Shown one piece after another: positions 35,305 to 43,789 of a stretch of DNA of 64,000 bases (position 1 is its first letter; every line of letters begins with the position of its first letter). Source of the DNA: Erysipelotrichaceae bacterium (GTDB lineage: Bacteria; Bacillota_I; Bacilli_A; Erysipelotrichales; Erysipelotrichaceae). The notes under the pieces are model-generated. The model was not told where the DNA came from, did not search any database, and worked only from the letters and a program-made list of their open reading frames with translations. A program made the translations under genes and the position numbers. The DNA lies in NCBI GenBank assembly GCA_017428765.1, contig JAFRQF010000011.1:1-64000 (forward strand). The letters are read 5' to 3'.

Positions 35305-36153
35305 TCAACGGTATTTTTCAAAATTCTTGAAGTGAAGCTTTCCGATATTTTTCAGTTCATTTTTGCCATAGCGGGTGATGACCTGTCTGATGTCTTCTTC
35401 GATCGCTTCGGTCTCCGTCGCACCGCGATGGAAGACGATCCCGTATTTTTTATTCAGGGCATCCATATATTCCAGGAAGGCATAGCGGGAGATCATCGAT
35501 CCGATGGCCACGGCAGGGTATTTGGATTCCGCTTTGGTCTCGAAGATCAGATCGTGGTAGACACGTTTTTCTTTGACGAGGTAGCGATAATAGTCATCGA
35601 CGGAACAGAACTGGTCGACATAGGCGGCTTTCGGGATGTCATAGCCCTTATCGATCATATTGAGATAGGCTTTATTGTGCATCCTGGCTTTGATCGCATT
35701 GAGATTGTCGGTCTCATGGACGCGGTTGTAGGTCGCATCGTCCAAGATCAGCAGGGAGTGCTTGAAACGTTTCCTGAGTTCCGGTCCGATCTTGCGTATG
35801 AAGGCATCAGGAAGGGCCTTGGAATCGGTGATGTGGTTTTCTTCGATGAAGGGATAATCCTCTTCTTCGACGATCGCCGCACATACGACCACCGGTCCAA
35901 AGACATCTCCCGTACCGACTTCGTCCGATCCGGCCATGCGGATCTTCTTGGTCTCCAGATATGCCTGGGCATAGAAGAAGGCATCGTTGCCCTGGAATAC
36001 GACTTTTTTCGACTTGTAGATCGTGATGGTCAGATCTTCTTTCTGAATGAAAGTGTCGATGTATTCGTTCTTGTTTTCTTTGATATATTCGTGAAAAGTA
36101 TCCTTCAGTTTCTGTATCTTTTCATCGTCAAGCTTGAATGAAAAATTGCTCAT
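35305..36153 (-). CDS. rnhC: Ribonuclease HIII
   Basis: The 282-residue protein has an N-terminal TBP-like substrate-binding domain and a type 2 RNase H domain with GSDEVGTGDVFGPVVVCA (catalytic Asp-Glu), a DD pair in LLILDDATYN and ISRYAFLEYMD, ending GKLHFKNFEKYR. It removes RNA from RNA/DNA hybrids. The ATG at 36153 (MSNFSFKL) follows a TATACT hexamer by 6 bases, supporting a leaderless start rather than an upstream TTG at 36171. Confidence 0.92.
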   Translation of the reverse strand: MSNFSFKLDDEKIQKLKDTFHEYIKENKNEYIDTFIQKEDLTITIYKSKKVVFQGNDAFFYAQAYLETKKIRMAGSDEVGTGDVFGPVVVCAAIVEEEDYPFIEENHITDSKALPDAFIRKIGPELRKRFKHSLLILDDATYNRVHETDNLNAIKARMHNKAYLNMIDKGYDIPKAAYVDQFCSVDDYYRYLVKEKRVYHDLIFETKAESKYPAVAIGSMISRYAFLEYMDALNKKYGIVFHRGATETEAIEEDIRQVITRYGKNELKNIGKLHFKNFEKYR

Positions 36154-36159
36154 ATCACT

Positions 36160-36202
36160 AGTATAAAACAAAGTTTGTAATTATTCTTAATTGCGATAAA
36201 AT
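36160..36202. promoter_or_regulatory. Divergent leaderless promoters, rnhC and cvpA
   Basis: Minus strand TATACT (36160-36165) lies 6 bases before the rnhC ATG. Plus strand TAAAAT (36197-36202) lies 6 bases before the cvpA ATG at 36209. The whole intergenic space is 55 bases and has no ribosome-binding site in either direction. Confidence 0.55.
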
Positions 36203-36208
36203 TTAAAT

Positions 36209-36847
36209 ATGGTCATTTCACAAGAGTATTTTATCTTGATCTCGATATTCATCGGTGCAGTCTATCTTCTGATGATCTTCCTGGGATATAAGAAGGGATT
36301 TCTGTCGGAACTGCTGTCTTTATGCTATGCGGCAGCATCGCTTTTTTTCGCTTGGCTGGCCTCGCCGGTCTTTGCCGATCTGTTTCCGCTTTTTGATATC
36401 GGCAAGGTCTCGGAAAAGTATGAGCTGATCGATAAACTCATCGATCTCAATTCGCTTCTGAATATGGCGGCGTATTTTCTGATCGTCTTTCTTGTACTCA
36501 AACTTGCCTATCTGTTCATCTCTCTTGTCGTCCGTTCCGTCAACAAGATCCCGGTGATCGGCGGATTCAACCGTCTTTTGGGAGCAGTGTTGGGCTTTTT
36601 CAATGCGACGCTGATCGTTCTGGCGCTGTCGATGTTATTGTCGACGCCGTTAGTTTCCAATGGCGCGGCAGTAAGAGAGAATACGATCCTGAAATATATC
36701 TCCAGGTATTCCGACGAGGCGTTTGCCTATGTCGTCGATGTGATCTCGGAGAATAAGATCGATAAGAAAGCGGAAGGCTTTGATGTCGAAGAATACCGCA
36801 ATGAGCTGAAACAATGGCTCATCTCTGTGAGGGAGAACAATGACTGA
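36209..36847 (+). CDS. cvpA: CvpA family membrane protein
   Basis: The 212-residue protein has about four membrane helices (residues about 5-25, 32-50, 88-108 and 122-145), with the family pattern GYKKGFLSELLSL near the start and VPVIGGFNRLLGAVLGF-like NKIPVIGGFNRLLGAVLG in the middle. CvpA proteins are linked to colicin V production and envelope homeostasis. cvpA before mutS2 is the same order as yshB-mutS2 in B. subtilis. It overlaps mutS2 by 8 bases. Confidence 0.88.
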   Translation: MVISQEYFILISIFIGAVYLLMIFLGYKKGFLSELLSLCYAAASLFFAWLASPVFADLFPLFDIGKVSEKYELIDKLIDLNSLLNMAAYFLIVFLVLKLAYLFISLVVRSVNKIPVIGGFNRLLGAVLGFFNATLIVLALSMLLSTPLVSNGAAVRENTILKYISRYSDEAFAYVVDVISENKIDKKAEGFDVEEYRNELKQWLISVRENND

Positions 36848-39116
36848 ACGCTACGCAAATCTTGACCTTGATGTCATACAGGAATCCGTAAGCCGACTGA
36901 CGCCGATCAAAGAATCGCGTCTTTTCATCCTGTCGGAAGAAGTGGATTTCAATCCGCTGCAGATCCGCAAGAACATCAAAGAGACATCGGAGGCCATGAA
37001 GATCCTCAAGGACAACGTCAATGTCAGCTTTGACGGCATTTACAATGTCAATGATCTTCTCATCAAGGCCGATAAGGGCATGGTGCTCAGCGGTGTGGAA
37101 CTTAAAAACGTATTGGTCTTTCACAATCATTGCGAGCGGATCGTGAAGCAGTTTTCCAAATTCGATGAGGGTCTTTCCATCCGTGATTATCCCGATTCGA
37201 TCAATCTCAATGGCCGCGTCTTTGAAAAGATCGAACGCTGCATCGACAATTCCGGTGCCGTCAAAGAGGATGCGACGGACCGTCTCAAGACGATACTCTT
37301 CGACCTTGACAGGGCGGAGAAGGACTTGTACAACCGCGCGCATACGTTCATCGACAAACACGGCGATTCCTTGCAGGAACCGTCCATCTTCATGCGCAAC
37401 GACCGCATCACGTTCCTGATCAAGAATTCCGATAAAAACAAATACCAGGGTTATACCTACGGATCTTCTTCTTCCGGTCTGGCTTTTTATGTGGAGCCGG
37501 CTTCTTTCATCGAGGCCAATAACAGAAAAGTCTCTCTGATGCAGGACAGGGAAGATGAGATCGAAAGGATCTTACGCGATCTGTCCTATCTCATCGCATC
37601 GATCGCGGAAGAGTATAAAGAGAATTTCGATTCTCTGATGCGTCTGTCAGCCATCTTTGCCAAGGCGGAGTATGGAAGACAAAAGGGCGGGATATTGCCT
37701 TTGCTCAATACGGATCTGCACTTCGACTTTGAAAGTCTTTGTCATCCTCTGATCGATGAGAAAAAGGTCGTATCCAATTCCTATCGTCTGAAAGATCCGT
37801 ATCAGGGCATCGTCATTTCCGGATCCAATACCGGCGGCAAGACGGTCTCTTTGAAAGCGATCGGCCTTTCGATACTGATGTCCTATCTTGGCATCCCGAT
37901 CATCGCTGAAAAAGCAAATGTGCCTTTATACAGGAACATCTATGTCGATATCGATGACAACCAGTCGATCTCCGATTCCTTATCGACCTTCTCCGCGCAT
38001 ATCCGAAACATCAACAACATCCTTTCGGAAACGGATGATCATTGCCTCGTTCTGATCGATGAGCTGATCTCCGGTACCGATCCCAAGGAGGCCCAGGCCA
38101 TCTCACTGGCGATCCTGGACAAACTCAAGGAAAAAGGTTCTTCTTTCATCATCACGACGCACTTCGATGACATCAAGAAGTATTCCTACGACGATCCCAA
38201 GATCCTTCTTTCTTCAGTCGGCTTCAACATGGAGACGCTTTCGCCGACCTACAAATACCTTGAAGATTCGATCGGCGCCTCCAACGCCTTAGAGATCGCA
38301 TCGCGCTACTTCGATGATCCCGCGATCATTGAAAATGCCAGGAATTATCTGCAGAAAAACAAGTCGGAGCACGATGAACTGCTCGACCGTCTTTCCAAGC
38401 AGATCGAAGAGACGCAGGTCGAGAAAGAAAAGCTTGAGCTGGCAAGATCGAAAGCCGAACAGCAGATCAAAGAGTTCGAAGAAAAGAATGCGGCTTTTGA
38501 AAACGAAAAGGAGAAGCTGAAAAAGAAGTACCTCGATGAGCTCAATGCCTACATCGAAGAAGTCAAACTGGAAGCTCTGGAAAAGCTTGAAAGCATAAAA
38601 CAGGTCAGAAACGATAAGGTGATCGAAGAGATCGAACACCTGCAGGCAAAAGCACCTGTCGAACATAAGGAAGAAGAGAAAGTCGTCTTCAAAGAAGGGG
38701 ACAACGTCCGCATCAAAGACAACGAACAGGTGGGCGTCATCACGAAGATCTCCAAAGATCGGGCTTTTGTTTCGATCAGGGGGCTTACCGTTCAGACAAA
38801 GCTTTCCGATCTGACATTGATGCCTAAGATCAAAAAGCCGCAGACAAAGGTCATCGCCCGCAAATATGCCAGGGTTCCTTCCGAGATCAATCTGGTCGGA
38901 AGCAGAGTCGAAGATGCCCTGGTGGCGATGGAAGAATACCTGGATAAGGCCAATGCGTCTCACATGACGAACGTCAAAGTGATACACGGCATAGGGACCG
39001 GTACATTAAGAAAGATGCTGCGGCAGAGGCTGTCGCGCCTTTCCTATGTCAAGAGTTTCAAAGACGGTGATTATTATGACGGCGGGTCCGCCGTGACGAT
39101 CGTGGAGTTCAAATGA
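36840..39116 (+). CDS. mutS2: MutS2 endonuclease-like ATPase
   Basis: The 758-residue MutS2 protein lacks the mismatch-binding domain of MutS. It has the lever/clamp helices, Walker A GSNTGGKTVSLKA (near residue 325), Walker B LVLIDELISGTDP, a long coiled coil (residues about 505-600), a KOW-like segment and a C-terminal Smr domain. MutS2 suppresses homologous recombination and rescues collided ribosomes. In the Smr domain the usual LDLRG motif reads INLVG, losing the Asp and Arg tied to nuclease activity, while HGIGTGTLR is kept. It overlaps uvrC by 4 bases. Confidence 0.93.
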   Translation: MTERYANLDLDVIQESVSRLTPIKESRLFILSEEVDFNPLQIRKNIKETSEAMKILKDNVNVSFDGIYNVNDLLIKADKGMVLSGVELKNVLVFHNHCERIVKQFSKFDEGLSIRDYPDSINLNGRVFEKIERCIDNSGAVKEDATDRLKTILFDLDRAEKDLYNRAHTFIDKHGDSLQEPSIFMRNDRITFLIKNSDKNKYQGYTYGSSSSGLAFYVEPASFIEANNRKVSLMQDREDEIERILRDLSYLIASIAEEYKENFDSLMRLSAIFAKAEYGRQKGGILPLLNTDLHFDFESLCHPLIDEKKVVSNSYRLKDPYQGIVISGSNTGGKTVSLKAIGLSILMSYLGIPIIAEKANVPLYRNIYVDIDDNQSISDSLSTFSAHIRNINNILSETDDHCLVLIDELISGTDPKEAQAISLAILDKLKEKGSSFIITTHFDDIKKYSYDDPKILLSSVGFNMETLSPTYKYLEDSIGASNALEIASRYFDDPAIIENARNYLQKNKSEHDELLDRLSKQIEETQVEKEKLELARSKAEQQIKEFEEKNAAFENEKEKLKKKYLDELNAYIEEVKLEALEKLESIKQVRNDKVIEEIEHLQAKAPVEHKEEEKVVFKEGDNVRIKDNEQVGVITKISKDRAFVSIRGLTVQTKLSDLTLMPKIKKPQTKVIARKYARVPSEINLVGSRVEDALVAMEEYLDKANASHMTNVKVIHGIGTGTLRKMLRQRLSRLSYVKSFKDGDYYDGGSAVTIVEFK

Positions 39117-40864
39117 GCGATCTGAAAGAAAAACTGCTGACGCTCCCGAAAAAGCCGGGGGTGTATCTTCATAAAGACAAAGACGGTACGGTGATCTATG
39201 TCGGCAAGGCGATCAACCTTTTTAATCGTGTCAATTCCTATTTCCGGGGAGCCCATGACTACAAGACGACGAAACTCGTCTCCAATATCGCCGATTTCGA
39301 CTACATCGTCACCAAATCGGAAAAAGAAGCCCTGATCCTGGAATACAACCTGATCAAGGAATACGATCCCAAATACAATATCGTTTTCAAGGATGACAAA
39401 TCCTATCCGTACATCCTGATCAAGGACTGCAAGGAGCCTTATGTCTCGGTCGTCCGCATGAAGAAGAAGTCCCGTTTCAAGGGAAAGCTCTACGGTCCGT
39501 TTCCGGATGTCGGTGCTGCCAGGAACATGGTAGAACTGATCAATAAGCTTTATCCGACCCGCAAATGCGAAAACATGAAAAAGGACCTGTGCCTGTATTA
39601 TCATCTCGGCCAGTGTCCCGGCTATTGCAAGATCGATGTGCCTGAGCCAGACTGCAGCAGAACCAAAGATGAGATCATGGCATTCCTGAACGGCGACAAC
39701 CGCGGCGTCATCCGCTCGCTCAAGGAGAAGATGGATGCTGCCGTGGAGCGACTCGATTATGAAAATGCGGCCTATTTCCGCGACCTGATCGAAGATGTCC
39801 GCCAGACCAATCTCAAACAGGATGTGCAGAAAAACAACCGTGAGACCTTCGATATCTTCAACTATTATGTGGAAGACGGCTATATCGCGATCATCGGTCT
39901 TTTCGTCAAGAACGGAAGACTGCTTTCTTCCGACAAATTCGTCGATTATCTGGTATCGGATCCGGAGAACTTCGTCACATCCTACATCTATCACTTCTAT
40001 GAGATCAATGAAACGCCGAAAAAACTCTATGTGCCAAAAGAGATCTTCGACTATCTCAAAGATGTCTATGACTGTGCGACGGTCACCAGAGGCTACAAAT
40101 ACCAGCTTCTCAAACAGGCAAAGACCAACTGCATCGAGTCTTTGAAACAGAACAAGAACATCATCACCCGCAAGGAATCCTATTCCGATCAGCTGGATGA
40201 AGAATTCAAACGGATCTTCCATAAACCGATCAGGACGATCGAACTATTCGATAACTCCCATACGGGCGGCGTCAATACGGTCGGGGCGATGGTCGTATAC
40301 AAAGATTTCAAGCCTTCCAAGAAAGATTACCGTCTTTTCAAACTGGAAGACTCGGCAGATGATCTTTCTTCGATGCGCGAGATGCTGTACCGCCGCTATT
40401 TCCGTGTATTGAAAGACGGGCTGGAAAGACCGGATCTGCTGATCGTCGATGGCGGCCGCATCCAGATCGATATTGCCAAGGAGATCCTTTCTTCACTGAA
40501 CATGGATATCACGATCGTCGGCCTGGGCAAGGACGATCATCACAATACGTCCTATATGATGGATTCGGATTACGAGATCGTTTCGATCAAGAAGGATTCC
40601 AATCTCTTCTTTTTCCTGACCAATATGCAGGATGAGGTCCATCGTTTTGCGATAACGTATCATAAGAAATTGCGCCAGAAGGCGATGTACAAGTCCGTAC
40701 TTGACGATGTCAGAGGCTTAGGTCCCAAGACCAGGGTCAAACTGCTTCGCAAGTATAAGACGATCGCCAACCTCAGGACTTTGTCACTGGAGGAACTTCA
40801 GACCGTCTTGAATAAAAATACGGCGGAAGAATTGTATAATAAACTGAGAGAAGAAAATGCTTAA
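39113..40864 (+). CDS. uvrC: Excinuclease ABC subunit C
   Basis: The 583-residue nucleotide-excision repair nuclease has the GIY-YIG domain (KKPGVYLHKDKDGTVIYVGKA, residues about 12-32), a cysteine region CLYYHLGQCPGYC, the UvrB-binding UVR helix (LKEKMDAAVERLDYENAAYFRDL), an RNase H-like domain with FDNSHTGG and DGG, and C-terminal HhH motifs (VRGLGPKTRVKLL). It overlaps the small downstream gene by 8 bases. Confidence 0.95.
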   Translation: MSDLKEKLLTLPKKPGVYLHKDKDGTVIYVGKAINLFNRVNSYFRGAHDYKTTKLVSNIADFDYIVTKSEKEALILEYNLIKEYDPKYNIVFKDDKSYPYILIKDCKEPYVSVVRMKKKSRFKGKLYGPFPDVGAARNMVELINKLYPTRKCENMKKDLCLYYHLGQCPGYCKIDVPEPDCSRTKDEIMAFLNGDNRGVIRSLKEKMDAAVERLDYENAAYFRDLIEDVRQTNLKQDVQKNNRETFDIFNYYVEDGYIAIIGLFVKNGRLLSSDKFVDYLVSDPENFVTSYIYHFYEINETPKKLYVPKEIFDYLKDVYDCATVTRGYKYQLLKQAKTNCIESLKQNKNIITRKESYSDQLDEEFKRIFHKPIRTIELFDNSHTGGVNTVGAMVVYKDFKPSKKDYRLFKLEDSADDLSSMREMLYRRYFRVLKDGLERPDLLIVDGGRIQIDIAKEILSSLNMDITIVGLGKDDHHNTSYMMDSDYEIVSIKKDSNLFFFLTNMQDEVHRFAITYHKKLRQKAMYKSVLDDVRGLGPKTRVKLLRKYKTIANLRTLSLEELQTVLNKNTAEELYNKLREENA

Positions 40865-41021
40865 GAATATTTCCGATTATCTTTCTTTGATGACACTGAT
40901 CTTCGTATCGGCATACAGCGTGTATGTGTTTTTACTGCTGATCGTCAACAGGGAGAAGGATGATACGACGACCAGCCGCATGCAGCTGCTTAAGGATTAT
41001 CTCAATAATGAGGAAGAATGA
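40857..41021 (+). CDS. 54-residue single-pass membrane protein between uvrC and rmuC
   Basis: A short gene encodes 54 residues: MLKNISDYLS, one hydrophobic helix (about residues 11-30, LMTLIFVSAYSVYVFLLLIV) and a charged, threonine-rich tail ending NNEEE. Its ATG overlaps the uvrC stop (ATGCTTAA) and its TGA overlaps the rmuC ATG (ATGA), with GAGAGAAGAA as ribosome-binding site. This close coupling on both sides supports a real gene. RmuC also begins with a membrane helix, so an assembly or anchoring partner is conceivable. No family is recognised. Confidence 0.7.
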   Translation: MLKNISDYLSLMTLIFVSAYSVYVFLLLIVNREKDDTTTSRMQLLKDYLNNEEE

Positions 41022-42073
41022 TGGATAACAATACATTGCTGATCCTGATGGCATCGCTTTTTGTCGTTACCGTTTTGATCATACTGATCATCGTTTTAAA
41101 CAATTCGAAGAAGACAAATGATCTCAACAATGAATTGAGCCGTTCGATCTATGAGATCCGTTCCAATATCAGCCGTGACTTCATGGATCTTGATGCCAGG
41201 CTCAACAATGAGTTCCATGACTTTTCCGACCGTGTGAATTCCAATATCATCCAGTCGAACAAGGCTTCAAACGAAGTCTTTCATTCGATCTCCGAAAAGA
41301 TGGCGAAGATCAACGAAGCCCAGGATTCGCTTAGTGAGATGTCAAAAGACATCATCTCTTTGGAAGACATCCTGACCGACAAGAAAAGCAGGGGAGCCTT
41401 TGGCGAAGTGGAGTTATATTCACTATTGCAGTCGGTATATGGCGAAAACTCTTCTTTCTATGAAAAACAATACCGTCTGCCCAACGGTTTCATCGCAGAT
41501 GCGGTGATCAAGGCGGAAGGCAGCTTCGATCTGCTGTGCATCGATTCCAAGTTTCCTTTGGAGAACTACCGGAACATGCTGAACGTTCATCTCGACGAGA
41601 AGAGCCGCCAGCTTTATGAAAGAAAGTTCAAAGAAGACATCAGGAAACACATCGATGATATCCACAGGAAATACATCATTCCCGGACTGACTGCGGATCT
41701 TGCCTACATGTTTATTCCGGCGGAAGCGGTCTTTGCCAGGATCTACGGTTCTTTTCCCGAACTGGTGGATCTTTCCTACGAAAAGAAAGTCTACATCGTT
41801 TCGCCGACGACATTGATGGCTTATATCACGGCGATGCGTTCGATCTATCTGGGAAGAAAGAAAGACGAGAAAGCAAGGCAGATCGCCGTCATGCTGGCGG
41901 ACTTAAGCGTCGAGTTCAAGCGTTTTGAAAAGCGCAGCGAAGAGATCTACAAAGCGTATGAGAATCTGAATTCCGCGTTCTATGATCTCAATGTCTCGTC
42001 CAGAAAGATCATACGGCGTTTCGATAAGATCAATGCCGGAGAATTCGAAGAAGATGATGAAGAGAAACAATAA
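41018..42073 (+). CDS. rmuC: DNA recombination protein RmuC
   Basis: The 351-residue protein has an N-terminal membrane helix (residues about 7-28), a coiled coil, and the RmuC nuclease-like core: LEDILTDKKSRGAFGEVELYSLL, CIDSKFPLENY (PD-(D/E)xK-like), FIPAEAVFARIY and VSPTTLMAYITAM. RmuC limits DNA inversions and acts on nascent DNA. Start may be ATG 41018 or the adjoining ATG 41021. It is followed by a convergent terminator. Confidence 0.92.
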   Translation: MMDNNTLLILMASLFVVTVLIILIIVLNNSKKTNDLNNELSRSIYEIRSNISRDFMDLDARLNNEFHDFSDRVNSNIIQSNKASNEVFHSISEKMAKINEAQDSLSEMSKDIISLEDILTDKKSRGAFGEVELYSLLQSVYGENSSFYEKQYRLPNGFIADAVIKAEGSFDLLCIDSKFPLENYRNMLNVHLDEKSRQLYERKFKEDIRKHIDDIHRKYIIPGLTADLAYMFIPAEAVFARIYGSFPELVDLSYEKKVYIVSPTTLMAYITAMRSIYLGRKKDEKARQIAVMLADLSVEFKRFEKRSEEIYKAYENLNSAFYDLNVSSRKIIRRFDKINAGEFEEDDEEKQ

Positions 42074-42075
42074 AA

Positions 42076-42110
42076 ATGCCGTATCAGCTGATGCGGCATG
42101 TTTTGTTTTT
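42076..42110. terminator. Convergent terminator between rmuC and trpS
   Basis: An 11-bp stem with one wobble pair (ATGCCGTATCA 42076-42086, TGATGCGGCAT 42089-42099) is followed by TTTTGTTTTT on the plus strand and by TTTTTATTG on the minus strand, so it can serve both genes. Confidence 0.85.
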
Positions 42111-43101
42111 ACTGATATTTGATCTCCAGACCGATCTTGCGTTTGACTTCTTCAAGCTTGGCATCTGCAAGAAGGGATGCTTTTTTTGCGCCTTCCATGA
42201 GGACTTTTTCGATCTGACGGGATTCGATGATCTGTCTGTAGCGTTTCTGTATCTTTTCAAGTGTCTCACAGACGACATCGGCGACATAGGCTTTCAGTTT
42301 GCCATATCCCTGACCTTCGAATTCTTTGACGATGTCTTCCATCGTACGGCCGGAAAGGGCAGAGGCGATCTCGATCAGATTGTATAAGCCCGGCTGGTTT
42401 TCCTTGTCGAGCTGGATGATGCCGATCGAATCGGTGACGGCGGACATGATCTTCTTGCGGGCGGACTTGAGATCGTCAAGCAGATAGATGCAGCCTTTGT
42501 TGGTCTCATCGGACTTGGACATCTTCTTGGATGGATCGGATAAGGACATGATCCTGGCGCCGACTTTGGCGATCAGAGGTTCCGGAACGACGAAGGTATC
42601 GCCATACTTGTGATTGAAGCGCTGGGCGATGTCTCTGGTGAGCTCGACATGCTGCTTCTGGTCTTCACCGACCGGGACGTAATTCGCATCATATAACAGG
42701 ATATCGGCCGCCATCAGACACGGATAGGTATACAGTCCGGCGGTCATGTTCTTTTCTCCTTTAGCGGACTTGTCTTTGAACTGGGTCATACGGTTGAGCT
42801 CGCCAAGATAGGTGTTGCAAGCCATGATGTAGCCAAGTTCCGCATGGGAATGGACATCCGTCTGAAGGAAGATCGTACTTCTTTCAGGATCAAGACCGCA
42901 GGCAAGATACAGAGCGACCGCATCGGTGAGGTTCTTTCGCAGGTCTTCCGGATCCTGGTATTCGGTGATGCAGTGTAAGTTGGCAATGAAGACGATCATC
43001 TCGTAGTCGTCCTGGTAGCTGACGAAATTGCGAAGTGCGCCGATGTAATTGCCTAATGTGAGCTGGCCGGTCGGTTTGATGCCGGATAACATTCTTTTCA
43101 T
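42109..43101 (-). CDS. trpS: Tryptophanyl-tRNA synthetase
   Basis: The 330-residue class I synthetase has the HIGH-like GIKPTGQLTLGNYIGAL at the N-terminus, VPVGEDQKQHVELTRDIA, and KMSKS in SKKMSKSDE. Length is standard. It is preceded on its strand by a T-box leader and a good ribosome-binding site (AAGGAGAA). It converges with rmuC. Confidence 0.96.
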   Translation of the reverse strand: MKRMLSGIKPTGQLTLGNYIGALRNFVSYQDDYEMIVFIANLHCITEYQDPEDLRKNLTDAVALYLACGLDPERSTIFLQTDVHSHAELGYIMACNTYLGELNRMTQFKDKSAKGEKNMTAGLYTYPCLMAADILLYDANYVPVGEDQKQHVELTRDIAQRFNHKYGDTFVVPEPLIAKVGARIMSLSDPSKKMSKSDETNKGCIYLLDDLKSARKKIMSAVTDSIGIIQLDKENQPGLYNLIEIASALSGRTMEDIVKEFEGQGYGKLKAYVADVVCETLEKIQKRYRQIIESRQIEKVLMEGAKKASLLADAKLEEVKRKIGLEIKYQ

Positions 43102-43119
43102 GTGCTTTCTTCTCCTTCA

Positions 43120-43307
43120 AATAAAAAAGGTGATCACAAGGGCGCAGATGCGCGGTACCACCTTAGCTTTTCACTTTTTTCCTTAACGCGGAGCACGCAG
43201 ACGACTGATGCCGCCTGAAAGTCAGGTCCCAATTCGACGCGGAGGCTGCTGATCATTTTCACCGACCATGATCTCTCTGAAAACAGTTGTTCCGGCTACT
43301 ATTTCCT
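43120..43307 (-). ncRNA. T-box riboswitch leader of trpS
   Basis: On the minus strand the T-box AAGGTGGTACCGCG is at 43164-43151. The terminator pairs AAGGTGGT with ATCACCTT (43134-43127), followed by TTTTTTA. Stem I contains CAGAGAGATCATGG and GGTGAAAATGATC. The specifier candidate is TGG (43231-43229) in GAATTGGGACC, which fits tryptophan. The element CCGCGTTAAGG precedes the antiterminator. The fourth T-box base is U although tRNA-Trp usually has a G discriminator, which would need a G-U pair. Confidence 0.92.
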
Positions 43308-43313
43308 GTACCT

Positions 43314-43369
43314 ATGATAAACCAGAAACACGCTTAAAATCAAACAGGAAGTGTTGTATAATACAACGT
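43314..43369. promoter_or_regulatory. Overlapping divergent promoters of trpS and spx, with palindrome
   Basis: Minus strand: TTGATT (43343-43338), 18 bp, TATCAT (43319-43314) for the trpS leader. Plus strand: TTAAAA (43334-43339), 17 bp, TATAAT (43357-43362) for spx, whose ATG is 7 bases further. The -35 boxes overlap. A perfect 15-base palindrome GTTGTAT-A-ATACAAC (43353-43367) covers the spx -10 and could be an operator. Confidence 0.6.
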
Positions 43370-43789
43370 ATGATAGTTGTCTACACATCACCTGGATGTT
43401 CTTCATGCCGAAAAGTGAAAAATTATCTGAAAGACAATCATCTTCGCTTTATAGAGAAGAATATTTTCAATACGCTCCTCAATAAAGAAGAGATCCGCTA
43501 TCTGATCTCCAGGACGGAGAACGGGACCGATGACATCATCTCCAAACGTTCCAAGATCATTCAGGAAGACAAAATCAACATCGAAGAGATGTCCCTGAAC
43601 GAACTGTGTGATTTCATCGTCAAGAATCCCTCGATCCTGAAACGGCCGATCATCATCGACGACAGGAATCTGCAGGTCGGTTATGACGAAGAGGAGATCG
43701 AGTTATTCAAGAAGCTCAGGTCGATCTCTAAGTGCGAAGGAGAATGTCCGCATTTCGAAACATGCGGTGAGATCAGAAAAGAATGCTGA
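43370..43789 (+). CDS. spx: Spx/ArsC-family regulator with cysteine-rich tail
   Basis: The 139-residue protein has the Spx thioredoxin-like fold with redox switch C10-SS-C13 (YTSPGCSSC) and the Spx signature RPIIIDDRNLQVGYDEEEIELF. Spx binds RNA polymerase alpha and redirects transcription in oxidative stress. The last 18 residues (KCEGECPHFETCGEIRKEC) add Cys 122, 126, 132, 139 and His128, not part of canonical 131-residue Spx, and could bind a metal. The ATG at 43370 is chosen because TATAAT lies 7 bases upstream; a longer frame from 43268 runs through the promoter. It overlaps mnmA by 7 bases. Confidence 0.82.
   Translation: MIVVYTSPGCSSCRKVKNYLKDNHLRFIEKNIFNTLLNKEEIRYLISRTENGTDDIISKRSKIIQEDKINIEEMSLNELCDFIVKNPSILKRPIIIDDRNLQVGYDEEEIELFKKLRSISKCEGECPHFETCGEIRKEC

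Noticed and set aside
35239..36141. 300-codon open frame on the plus strand opposite rnhC
   Set aside because: It is the antisense shadow of a well-supported RNase HIII gene; the product is low-complexity (Phe/Asp/Ile) and has no start signal.
43268..43369. N-terminal extension of Spx by 34 codons
   Set aside because: It covers the promoter and palindrome and the trpS leader; conserved Spx homology begins at MIVVYTSPGC.
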